A stretch of DNA of 64,000 bases from Circinella umbellata (lineage: Eukaryota > Mucoromycota > Mucoromycetes > Mucorales > Lichtheimiaceae). Position 1 is the first letter of the stretch. The number at the start of each line of letters is the position of its first letter. Made by a program: the position numbers and the translations under genes. The notes beneath the pieces are model-generated. The model worked only from the letters and a program-made list of their open reading frames with translations. It ran no database searches and was not told the origin of the DNA. Below are positions 39,501 to 49,267 of this stretch, in pieces. The stretch is taken from positions 62,001-126,000 of the forward strand of contig JAIWNF010000048.1 of NCBI GenBank assembly GCA_025093555.1, in the 5' to 3' direction.

Positions 39501-40582
39501 TGTTGTTGTTGTATTGGCTGTTGTTGTTGTATTGGCTGTTGTTGTTGGGGATGAATTTGTTGCTGTTGTGGATTCTGAGGTGGTGTTGGCCAAACTTGTT
39601 GTTGATGCTGTTGTGATCGATTATAGTTATCAACAGATGATTGTCCGTATCCACCTGATGTGTAAAGTCGAACATCATCATAATAATCATCATCATCATC
39701 CTCATCTGAATCCGTGGTATCATCGTCGGTATCACTATCTGATCGTATTGTTTCATGCCATTCTTCATATTCTTCTTCAAAATCCTCATCGTTATCACTT
39801 CCGAAAATAACTTGAGCTTGAAATTTCACACCTTTAGACATCTTAACCTTTTTATTACTAGGTGCTTTAGTAGATGGTGGTGCAGGGAATGCGTCTTGGA
39901 TATCTCGTTGTGTAAGCTAAGATAAACACGTGAGTAAACACATTTAGGAATATTCATATATAATTAGTTTTCTAATACTTTTTTTTTATTTTTTCAGTGT
40001 ATTTTGTTTATATATATATGTATAAATACCTCAATATTTCGATGTGAATTTAATCGGGCCAAACGTTCATAGGGTGTCTATAAGAAAAATAAGAAGCGTT
40101 TTATTGCCATTTAATCCAAGGGTGTATCTAATCAACCATCTATGCACACTATATTTGACTCTATCTGTATTATTTACCTCAATATTTTCAGCTGGAATAT
40201 AACCAATCTCTGAGGTTTTTAATACTTTAACCAACCACCAATATGAGTTACTATCATCTAATAAAGTTAACGCGTCGCCTTTGACAACGGAAGCTTGGCC
40301 TTCAACAGTAGCAGCAAAAGTATGTAAAGCATAAACAAGATCAAAATCGATATTTGGGTCTGGGATACTTAATACAGATCCTACAGATTCTACGTCTTCT
40401 TCTTCTTCTTCTGAGTCAGTATCGTCGTCATAATCGTCTACATTACGATAAACATCATAATCGTCCATGCCATCATCGTAAAGTGATTGGGGATGAAGAT
40501 GATTTCTTTGTTGATGGTTTTGTTGTTGTTGTTGAACTGAATCATTCCCATAACCGGTCAAACGCCGGGTGTTCGCTGACAT
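36558..40582 (-). CDS. SH3 and Ras-association domain polarity-type protein (Bud14/Tea4-like N-terminus)
   Basis: Minus-strand exons 40582-40178, 40077-40030, 39916-38656, 38487-37984, 37871-37608, 37531-36681 and 36602-36558 encode 1125 aa. An acidic start is followed by an SH3 domain (residues 81-135: YALHTFAATVEGQASVVKGD...YWWLVKV...GYIPAENIE). It runs into TPYERLARLNSHRNIELTQ, a junction typical of fungal Bud14/Tea4-type SH3 proteins. After polyQ and QQPHSQ repeats come two Ras-association-like ubiquitin folds: about 509-600 (LKIFAGNVRFGAEYKIAHAY...LTVKGVDGDESTLVPMDKPL) and a second in exon 4 to 5 (YMSIKVSLFASE...TVPTHASVGDVTSLLLDKF...VVKYRLTLSKQG). A region of ASRQ-containing repeats and a short helical C-terminus close the chain. 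It is probably a scaffold for cortical polarity or GTPase signalling (inference). Confidence 0.8.
37630..37671 (-). repeat. CAG/CAA polyglutamine tract in SH3/RA gene
   Basis: A run of CAA then CAG codons on minus encodes about 15 glutamines just before the exon 5 donor. Confidence 0.85.
38899..38975 (-). repeat. 18-bp tandem repeat encoding QQPHSQ
   Basis: About four near-perfect 18-bp units (on plus, AGGCTGCTGCTGTGAATG) lie within the SH3/RA gene. They are flanked by related Gln/His codons, and unit number is likely variable between strains. Confidence 0.85.
39440..39545 (-). repeat. polyQ tract plus 18-bp PIQQQQ tandem
   Basis: A mixed CAA/CAG run (about 17 Gln) adjoins three 18-bp units that encode PIQQQQ, in the linker between SH3 and the first RA-like domain. 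Confidence 0.85.
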
Positions 40583-40825
40583 AATAAATAAGTTTTAACC
40601 TGAAATAAAAGGAATGAATTCAGGTAAATTGATTTATAATAAATTAAGAAAAAAAAGAATGAATGGAAGTGATGGTAAAGAAGTGAACAAATACAGACTA
40701 AAAGTAGAAAATATAATAATTTGATTGTTACTAGGTAACACAAAATTTAAACTTGGATACATGGAGTAAACTCTTTTTTTCATCCCCTCGTGCCATTGCC
40801 ATTTAAAGATTACTCTTTTCCTTAT

Positions 40826-42080
40826 TTATTGTTGTTCAGGAACATAATCTTCCTCTACTGGTTTAACTAATTCATTACGTTCATTATTTTCTGTTTCTGC
40901 TTGTTCTTTCTCTTTTCCTTTTCCTTCTTCTTCTTCAGTCTTTTTTACATTAGACGATGAGGATGGCGGCGGTGGTGGCGGTTCATCAATTTCTGTACTA
41001 CTAAAAATTACATCACTATATATATGATGTTGTGGTGACGATGATCCTAGTTGTTGTTTTTGATTATGATGATAATTATCTTCGGATGGTCTTGCACTAC
41101 CCGACGTTTTACGTGGTATCCGATGTAATAATCCATAACCAACATCACATCCCAATGATCCTTGACCTCCCCAATCTTGATTTGGAACGATGATTGCCTG
41201 AATTTAAAAGTAATAATTATGAGACAAAAAAAGTGGATGGGGAGGTTCCGTTTTGTCTCGTTAAATATATATATTACATACCTCACGACAACTATCCCAT
41301 TCTGTGTTATACAAATAAAGACGTAATGGTTTTCCAATATGATCTTCTACTAGATCATAAAAACTATCTTCACTATTCAGGACTGTATGTGGTGATCCAA
41401 TAATATAATCCGTATGTGGAATGATGCCAGCCATTTCAGCAGGTGAATTTGGCCCTACTTCAAGTACGTGCCAAACATGTTCGCCTGCTCTTTCATAAGA
41501 GCAGTAACGTATGGAACATCCTATCAAACTATTTTCACCAGGGATATCTTTACACCACTGTCGACTTGGCGTAAGCATTACCTCTTTATACAGGTTGGTT
41601 AGTGATCCATCTTATTTCACATATATTTCGAATAAAAGAAAAATATTTACCTCGAGCGGACTGATCTTTGCTAGAATATATTTCAAGAGGTATAGGTTTT
41701 TCTTCGGATTCTTGTAGTATTTTTAATAACGTTTGACTATCTCCATTATCCTGTGATAATGATAATGTATTGTTACGACTAGCTTATCAAGTAGTTTTTT
41801 TTGTTACTTCTATCTTATTAAGAGTTATATATTTGTATATACTTTACCACTCGTACACCATTAATGCCAATAATGTAGTCAAAAAACTGATCTATCCCTG
41901 CATGATAAGCAGGTGAATTCTCTTTCACCTATAAACTTGTAGTAGTTTATTATGCATGCTTTTATATTGTCTTGTTTTTTTACTTGGGTGTTTATAATGT
42001 TTCAATGAGTCTTTTTAATTATTTACTTTAAGTACATGGAAACCATGTTGTCCTTGTTCTGAACTTTGAGCTCCACCCAT
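40826..42080 (-). CDS. Golgi reassembly stacking protein (GRASP)
   Basis: Minus-strand exons 42080-42027, 41928-41848, 41750-41651, 41583-41282 and 41197-40826 encode 302 aa. The N-terminus MGGAQSSEQ fits Gly2 myristoylation. Two tandem PDZ-like GRASP domains follow: residues about 7-100 ([19 protein letters not shown]...[11 protein letters not shown]) and 105-205 ([17 protein letters not shown]...[39 protein letters not shown]). [14 protein letters not shown] motif closes the domain. The C-terminal third is a disordered Ser/Pro/Glu-rich tail with a PPPPPP run, as in other GRASPs. These proteins tether Golgi or ER-exit membranes and take part in unconventional secretion. Fungal members are called Grh1. 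Confidence 0.93.
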
Positions 42081-42308
42081 TTGGTTTATTTGTATTGAAT
42101 AATAATGAAAAAACAAGATATACACAAAGTGAACGCGACGGAGGCCTGGTTCCACTTATTAATGGCTCAGGTACTAAAAGCATCAAGCCATATAGCTGGT
42201 CCATAAAAATGCCTTAACTTGCGAACCGTCACAAAATGCAAAAACTCACATTAAAAGGTCGGGTTTTGGCTAGCTGGCATTTTTATCTCCCTTTTAATTT
42301 TCTTTTAC
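42081..42308. promoter_or_regulatory. compact bidirectional promoter (GRASP / HIU hydrolase)
   Basis: Only 228 bp separate the two start codons. The region contains an 11-bp inverted pair, ATAAAAATGCC at 42203-42213 and GGCATTTTTAT at 42276-42286. It also has a TAGCTGG direct repeat (42192 and 42271). It has higher GC than the surrounding spacers. Confidence 0.5.
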
Positions 42309-43070
42309 ATGAGTCCATCTTCTCGTCTTACTACTGTCAAAGATCATTTGCAGGTAAAAATAAATATTTTCTAACATATTCTAATATAACTTACTTTGTA
42401 TAGTATAATATAAAAATAATAATAATATAATAATAGCTTATGTCTACTCAAAAAAGCCCTATCACCTGTCACGTTCTTGTTGCTTCCGTTGGTAAGCCTG
42501 GCCAACATGTTTCCGTAAAGATCGAAAAAATTGATGAATCTGGCTCTTTCACTACTTTATCTACTTCGTATGTTGCTTTTCATTTATATATTACATAATT
42601 TGGATTGAGATCCAAAGAACACCAGTTTGTTTGTTTTTTACTCTGGCTGACTTTTTTTACCAACAATATTTATTAACGAATATAATAATTCATAGTGAAA
42701 CTAATGATGATGGACGTTGCCCAAATCTTTTGCCTGTTGATTATAAGGCTGAGAAGGGTATTTATCGTGTTACTTTCGAAACTAAAGAGTTTTTTGCTCG
42801 TTTGGGTGAGAAGTGCTTTTACCCTTATGTTCAGGTAAAGCATTATTAATATTAATATTATTATTATTATTTGGGAGAGAGTACCCAACGTAATTATGGA
42901 CATGTAGAGAAAGAAACAGAGAACTGCATTTTTTTAAGTGGTTGTTGAATATGTATTAATTATACATGTATCAAATTTAGATTGTATTTGAACTTGAACA
43001 TCCTGAGCAACACTATCATATCCCATTGTTGATTAGCCCTTACTCATACACCACTTATCGCGGCAGTTAA
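42309..43070 (+). CDS. 5-hydroxyisourate hydrolase (transthyretin-like), with PTS2
   Basis: Exons 42309-42353, 42437-42567, 42696-42834 and 42981-43070 encode 134 aa. The enzyme hydrolyses 5-hydroxyisourate, the product of urate oxidase, in purine breakdown. The catalytic features are present: the N-terminal His27 (CHVLVASVGKPGQ), the DDGR arginine, the HYHIPLL histidine and the family C-terminus YRGS. Residues 6-14, RLTTVKDHL, match the PTS2 consensus (R-[LVIQ]-x2-[LVIH]-[LSGAK]-x-[HQ]-[LAF]) at every position, so a peroxisomal location is expected. The first exon encodes just this 15-residue presequence. A second ATG, the second codon of exon 2 (Met17), could give a form without it. Confidence 0.93.
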
Positions 43071-44113
43071 ATTATACTGCCAACTATAATTTTATCAGTC
43101 TCTGATGGTATATTTATACTTGTGTAACATACAAATTTATGTCAATAGTTTTTACCCCAGCTATCTTCAAATATATACATACATATAATATAAAATATAA
43201 ATTGGCTTTTCTTATTGTTGACAAATTGTCGGATGGAAAAAAAAAAGATCAGTAATAGTTTGATATTATTATTTGAATGGTGTGAACAAGAAAAAAGAAA
43301 ACAGGAACTTCAACTTTTATTTTTACACATTCACTATAGAAAAGGTATAAATTTGTAGATACGGTATATTTGCGGAGTATGGTTTTGCATTAATTCATAT
43401 CAAACAGTTGAAGTTAGATCCTCTAGATCACACATTGCTATTAAATCAATGAACAGCTAGAGTAATAGCCAAATAGTCCACCACTGCTAACAACAATTAT
43501 TACTTTCTTCTTGGAATAACTTGATATAGAAGCTCTTATAAATACCAGTGGTATTTTTCGGTAGAGTTATGTGTTTTATGTACGTAGTAGTATATTACTT
43601 TATACAGTAATCTATGACACTGCTGTAGTTGGAATAACTTTCAGTTATAGTCAGTAAAAAAGTCTGAATTAATAAACTAACCAAACATTCTAATTATTGA
43701 TGGTAATTTTTAATTGATTATATTACTAGGAGAGTACGTATTATAAAAATTCTAAAGATGCAGGTTTTAAAATACGTACGTGGTGCTGTTATTGTAATGA
43801 TAATGGTAACAATGATACATTTTATAGAGCTGCACAATGCATACTGTACCATACGTATATAAATTATAAGCAAAGAAAAGTATGAACTGTTGTCACAGTT
43901 TGTTTATTTTACTCATTGTATCCTTTTCCCAGCTGTTCATTTATGTCAAAAATCTTACAGGGGTTTTTTTTGGAGTACGTACTTCAAAAAAGAAAATTCA
44001 TTCGATGTCTTCCTTTTTATTTTATACTATACTTTTTTTTCCCTAAAAATCCTTTTTTCGATTATATACCAGAAGTAATTCATTATTTATTTTTTCTGTT
44101 AGTTATACGTAAT
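43071..44113. other. intergenic, about 1 kb
   Basis: AT-rich spacer with no gene recognised. A T-rich leader-like part lies at 44025-44100 before the cyclin gene. Confidence 0.5.
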
Positions 44114-45036
44114 ATGTATTCTGCCACACACTTAAAGCACTTTACTATACAAAGTACAATTGAACAACAAGCAATTAGAAGTGAAATTTTGGACAAAAGT
44201 CAAGTAAAAGACATTAAAGATATTTTGCCAAAATCTTTAAAGCTTATGCTCGCGAAACCAACTGAATTGGCTGAATTCTGCGCTTACATATTTCCTCGGA
44301 TATGGACTGGTTCATTTCGTCAATCTAAGGCCCGTTTCAAATATCATGCCACGTTTACGATTTATCTACGAACATTATTTGAAAGATTTAAAAGCTACAC
44401 AAGGCTCTATGAAATTCAAGAAACTTTTTCTATTTGTATCTTTTTGGCTTTATTTTATGTTCATCGATTACGATCAGCTAATCCAACCGTTCATGGAAGA
44501 AAAGGGTCTGAAGCTCGAATATTTACAACCGCACTCATGATAGCTTACAAGTACTATACTGACTATACATTTCTACCATCGGTTTTAGAGGTAAATCTCT
44601 TTTATAATAATCATATTTATTTTGACGTTGTAATGTAACTTATTTTTACAATATCAATAATGATTTCTAGCAATGGGAATATATATCACATATATTATCA
44701 ACAGAACTTCGCTCCATGGAAATAGAATTTTTAACAGGGATCGATAATACCATCGGGGTTCACGCTTCAGATTTTTTCAGGTTTTCGATTCAATGTCAAT
44801 ATTGGCTTCAGTTGATGATAAAAGATACAGAATTATCACGTACTAGAACAATGAAAATGCATGGATTTTCAAAATTATTTGAGAACAAAGAACAAGTACC
44901 ATCAAAACGAAAACGTCCTTATGATGATAAGCGACAACAACAACAACAACAACAACAACAGATAGTAGCCGAAGGACCGACTAAACGACAGCGACAGAAT
45001 GAAATTTCAAAATTTCCGTCGAGCACAAAGTTTTAG
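44114..45036 (+). CDS. Pcl/Pho80-type cyclin
   Basis: Exons 44114-44590 and 44671-45036 encode 280 aa. The cyclin box lies at about residues 95-195 and has the Pho85-cyclin style motifs RLRSANPTVHGRKGSEARIF, TALMIAYKYYTDYTFLPSVL and ELRSMEIEFLTGIDNTIGVH. Such cyclins bind a Pho85-type kinase and act in nutrient signalling, polarity or the G1 phase. Which role applies cannot be read from the sequence. The C-terminus is basic with a polyQ run (about 9 Gln) and KRKRP, KRQRQ clusters that could be nuclear signals. The reading frame stays open upstream of this ATG, but that part is T-rich and looks untranslated. Confidence 0.78.
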
Positions 45037-45938
45037 GGCTATCAATTCGTACAGCATCCCAAAAACCCAAGAGAAGTTTCGACCATCGACCGAGAAATTG
45101 TAAAAAGGGAGTGACCGAAAATGAACGACCCGGCACTCTGCCATGTTTCAAAAATCTCATTTCCTGAGCGAGCACCTGTCATGTATAATTATGAAAAAAT
45201 GAATAAAGTTTTATATTAAATTGCCGAAATAAAAGTAATATATTATTCTTGAAGTAAAAGAATCCATATGAATGTTATATATCACATATAATAAATGTTA
45301 GATGAAGCATAATAAAGAATATGTTTGGAGGTGATGTTAATCAAAGAACCTCAAATTCCATGTAGATTACGACATTGTATCGTGTTATGTTGTCAGATTA
45401 TTATTCTCTCAGTGACTTAATATGAGGTAGGCATATACTAAGAAAAAGATTGAAATAATGTAAACAAAGAAAAAACCTGTTAGCAATTATATATCAATTT
45501 TGTTCTTCATTGTCAACATCAGAAGAGTAATTATAGTAAAATCCCCAGTATAAATTTACTCGCTTTATCTTTTCAAAAGTAAAAAAAACCGTTAATCTAG
45601 CTATCTCCCAGAAAGCCAAAAAAAATCATGTAAGATGTAGGGATATATGACAACACTTTGCATTTTTGAATTCCCCCCTAACAATAGAAACAACAATAGT
45701 ACGTAAAAATTTGCTGTATGCTGATAAATTTAACCCGATCTGTCCCTGTTTTTTTGTTCCCTTTCGTTGGCACAGCATCGTTGGACAGATGGCAAAAGTT
45801 TACAATTGGTGTAACAATTGACATATTTGGTTATTTTATTAAGTTACGATTTATGCTTTACTTTGCTTTTTTCTTTTTTTTTTTATCATATTTCCATAAA
45901 CGTGTTTAATCTTGAACACGAACTTCGCCTAATCCCCA
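45037..45938. other. intergenic with a GC-richer block
   Basis: The first 150 bases (45037-45180) are clearly less AT-rich than the rest and do not look like a normal 3' spacer in this window. The remainder is AT-rich. No gene is assigned. Confidence 0.5.
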
Positions 45939-46124
45939 ATGGCGGTTAAATCTTTTCTTCAACGATTTCGAAAACTTGATGCCTATGCGAAACCACTTGA
46001 AGACATACGCATCAGAACGACGACCGGTGCTTCAGGTATTTTTAATAATTCTTTTGGGTGTCCAATCGATTAAAAAAAAGGAGAGCAAAAATATAAGAAG
46101 AATGGATAATTCACTATAACTTAA

Positions 46125-46155
<31 letters not shown>

Positions 46156-47723
46156 GTGACACTTTTTAGTGGTATTGTCATTTTGATCTTGGTGACTTAC
46201 GAAATATTTAGATATATTACACCAGAGATGCAACCTGAGATTGTTGTTGATAGTGGCAAGATGGTAAAGCGTTTTATATAATAAAGTGAAAAGCCAATTT
46301 TTCTGTTATTATTCACGTTGCTAACGTTATAAACTGATTCACGAAACACGCCCTGGATATTATATATGTAGGAAAAATTACCTATTTCATTTAATATTAC
46401 CTTTCCACATCTACCATGTTATCGTAAGTTTTATATCATAAATATAATTTACCATTAACATATATTATAGATAATTCAACTAATTGACTTGTGAATAAAT
46501 ATACATAGTTCTTAGTTTGGATTTGATGGATGAAAGCGGTGATCATATTTCTGACTATGATCATGACGTTTTCAAGGTTCGTCTGGATGAACAGGGAAAT
46601 GAGATTCATCGTGAGAAGGCAAAAGGTTGTAACTAAAAGGAAGAAAGAAAAAATGATGGGATATACCAAATCAAAAAGCTAATTTCATTTTGCTAATCAA
46701 ATATATGCATAAATGCAACAAATAGACCTTAGTAACAATGATAATCAAGAAAAACTTGCTAAATCATCTGAAGAAAATGCATGTGGGCCTTGTTATGGTG
46801 CGAATCCTAAAGGAAAAGAAAATGCATGTTGTAATACTTGTGATGACGTACGAAGGGCTTATTCAGATATGGGATGGGCATTACCTGATGAAACAACCAT
46901 TGAACAATGTTGGAAAGAAAACATTTCATCACAAACAAAAGAAGGATGTAATGTTCATGGTGATTTAATGGTCAACAAAGTCCGTGGTAATTTCCATTTT
47001 TCACCAGGGCGATCGTATGCACATGGATCTTCTCATGTTCATGATGTTCGTACTTATTTGGCTACAGGACATGATTTTACCCATATCATCCATCATTTAC
47101 AATTCGGTGAACAAGATCATAGTGCTTATAAACAAAAACGGACAGAGATGGCTCAATTGGCTAATCCATTGGATGGTACACAATGGGGAACAGTACAATG
47201 TAAAGTTATTATTATTATTATATAAGGAAGATGAAAATATACGGAGATATCTATCTATCTGTATGGTTTCTAATAGTAGGATGTGTATATAGCAACTATG
47301 ATGTATCAATACTTTTTAAAGATTGTATCATCTGAATTCAATTATCTTAATGGGAAACATTTGAGAACATTCCAATATTCAGTGAGTCGTCAAGAACGTG
47401 ATTTAAAACAACAAGGTCAAGGCGGATTGCCAGGTAAATAAACAAAACATATAACCATTTATATGTTTATATATATATATCCAGCCATATATGATTCAAT
47501 ATATGCTCACTCTATAATACATATTATGTAAATAGGTGTATTTTTCATGCTGGATTTTTCACCCATGTTGGTAATATATTCAGAATCTCGAGGAACATTT
47601 GCTAGTTTCTTGACGGGTGTATGTGCCATTATTGGTGGTATTTTCACTGTAGCAAGTCTTGTAGATGGTATACTTTACAGGGCATCCATTCATCAGAAGA
47701 GAAGACTTGGGAAAGCAATGTAA
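45939..47723 (+). CDS. ERGIC3/Erv46 COPII-vesicle cargo receptor
   Basis: Exons 45939-46035, 46157-46263, 46372-46423, 46509-46625, 46726-47199, 47293-47433 and 47536-47723 encode 391 aa. The N-terminus FRKLDAYAKPLEDIRIRTTTGA and first membrane span (VTLFSGIVILILVTYEIF) are typical. A large lumenal domain follows with LPISFNITFPHLPCYLLSLD and a cysteine-rich CGPCYGA...ACCNTCDDVRRAY segment, then VNKVRGNFHFSPGR. The second span (FASFLTGVCAIIGGIFTVAS) precedes the short cytosolic end. Erv46 and Erv41 cycle between ER and Golgi and retrieve ER proteins. The exon 4 donor is GTTGTA, a weak site, but phase and conservation support it. Confidence 0.94.
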
Positions 47724-47954
47724 TAGATCAATAAAAAAAATAATTCATTCGAATAAGAGCCAATGCTTTAAGTTTTATTGCCATGATACGAAAAATATAA
47801 ACCATTTTGATAATAATATCAATGCTGTTGCTATATATGTTACAAATGCTATGCAAGTGTCGTTAATTCGGAGTTGCACAAAAAAGGCAATGATAGGCTA
47901 GGGGTTCTTTATAATTAACCTTTTTTTTTTCTTTCTTGTTCTTTTCAACACAAT

Positions 47955-49051
47955 ATGGATGACGATCAAACACGGATGTTTGCAAATGAATCTACACATG
48001 ATCTATTGGAGCAAGGCAGGCATGTTTTACATATTTTTGAAAAAAAATCACCATAAAATATGACTAACTCGTCTTCAACTTTTTATTCTATTTTTATTTT
48101 TAGAGCTACATCACGTACACAGCATGGACTCACGAAGTCTGAATTGGTACAGGGATTAGCTAATAGATTCATGTATTCACAATTTTATATAATTCTTTAC
48201 CTTGCACTTGCAGTTCTTAGTTTAATTTCCATAATTCTGGTAGATGACAATAAGCAGTAGAAGAGAGAGAAACAGAAAAATAAGAAAACCGACGTGTTGA
48301 GGGAGAGAAGTGGAGTAAAGAGAGGTGTGGGTGTCTTTTGAAACATAATGCTAATAATATCAAATTCCACTCCAAATATAAAATATTACAAGTCTCTTAA
48401 TGAAACCTGGTAAGTAATCAAAATATTATTAAGACATTTATATATATATATATATATATATATAGGAATCAAATAAAGTAATATTAAATGGAATTCTTCT
48501 TAAAAAATAATAATCTTATAGTCCTTCAGTATTATTCATCATATTCGAATCTATTATCAACTTTGCAATGATTATCGAAGTAGGAATACGTTTAATAGCA
48601 TTACGAAGAACTTACTGGAGATCTGTATGGAATATCATCGATACTGTATTGGTTGCATTATGTGCTATCACGTTGATCGTGCTTGCCTCGGGTTGCTCTG
48701 CTAGTGAACGTAATGAAGCCATTTTTGATACAATTTTATTAGTAATTCGAAACGTTATTCAATTCTTTAGGTTATTCATGATGGTTCGAAAGTATGTGTA
48801 TATAAATGTTTAATTGTCATATGCGTTTTTCTTCAATTTAACGCTCATTCAATCTAATTAATGCATTGATATTATAAATTAGGAACAAACATTCTATGAA
48901 CACCCGATCTGCACGTGTTGATTTCGACGATATACCCGATTTTGGACGAGAACCGTCAGTTGAATTCAGTGCGCTTGATAGGGAACGAGGTTTTGATGAA
49001 AGCTTCTTAAGTGAAGATTCGGATGATGATAGTCGACATCATCGACCTTAG
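47955..49051 (+). CDS. voltage-sensor-like (ion transport domain) four-helix protein
   Basis: Exons 47955-48015, 48106-48239, 48393-48409, 48522-48791 and 48883-49051 encode 216 aa. Four hydrophobic helices are seen: S1-like (FYIILYLALAVLSLISIIL), S2-like (FIIFESIINFAMIIEVGIRL, with an acidic residue near each end), S3-like (WNIIDTVLVALCAITLIVLA) and S4-like (LLVIRNVIQFFRLFMMVRK, with spaced arginines). No pore helix follows, so this is a stand-alone voltage-sensor-like fold, comparable in layout to proton channels. I recall related uncharacterised fungal proteins but can name no ortholog. The C-terminus is acidic, DDDSRHH-ending and Ser-rich. The first intron appears to use a GC donor (AAG/GCAGGC). 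Exon 3 is 17 nt. Confidence 0.75.
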
Positions 49052-49267
49052 AGGATATCATCCATGCTATATCTAGTAATAATAATAATAATAGTAATAA
49101 CCATTTACATTGTGCTCGCATTCGATAATATATATATATATATATACATAACAGCCATTCACAAAATAATAATAATATATATCTGTTTATAAACACAGTG
49201 GTCGCTATTATAATGTAAAAAAAGCAGAGTTGTTTATTTTTATATATGTTTAATATACATTTATAAG

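Noticed and set aside
39369..39554. Poly-Cys open frame
   Set aside because: Shadow of the CAG/CAA polyglutamine tract on the opposite strand.
43916..44113. Upstream extension of the cyclin frame
   Set aside because: It is T-rich and gives a Phe-rich translation unlike cyclins. The ATG at 44114 is preferred.
45167..45175. GTGCTCGCT on minus, identical to the first bases of U6 snRNA
   Set aside because: The following bases lack the ACAGAGA box and the rest of U6. The match is limited to nine bases and is treated as chance.
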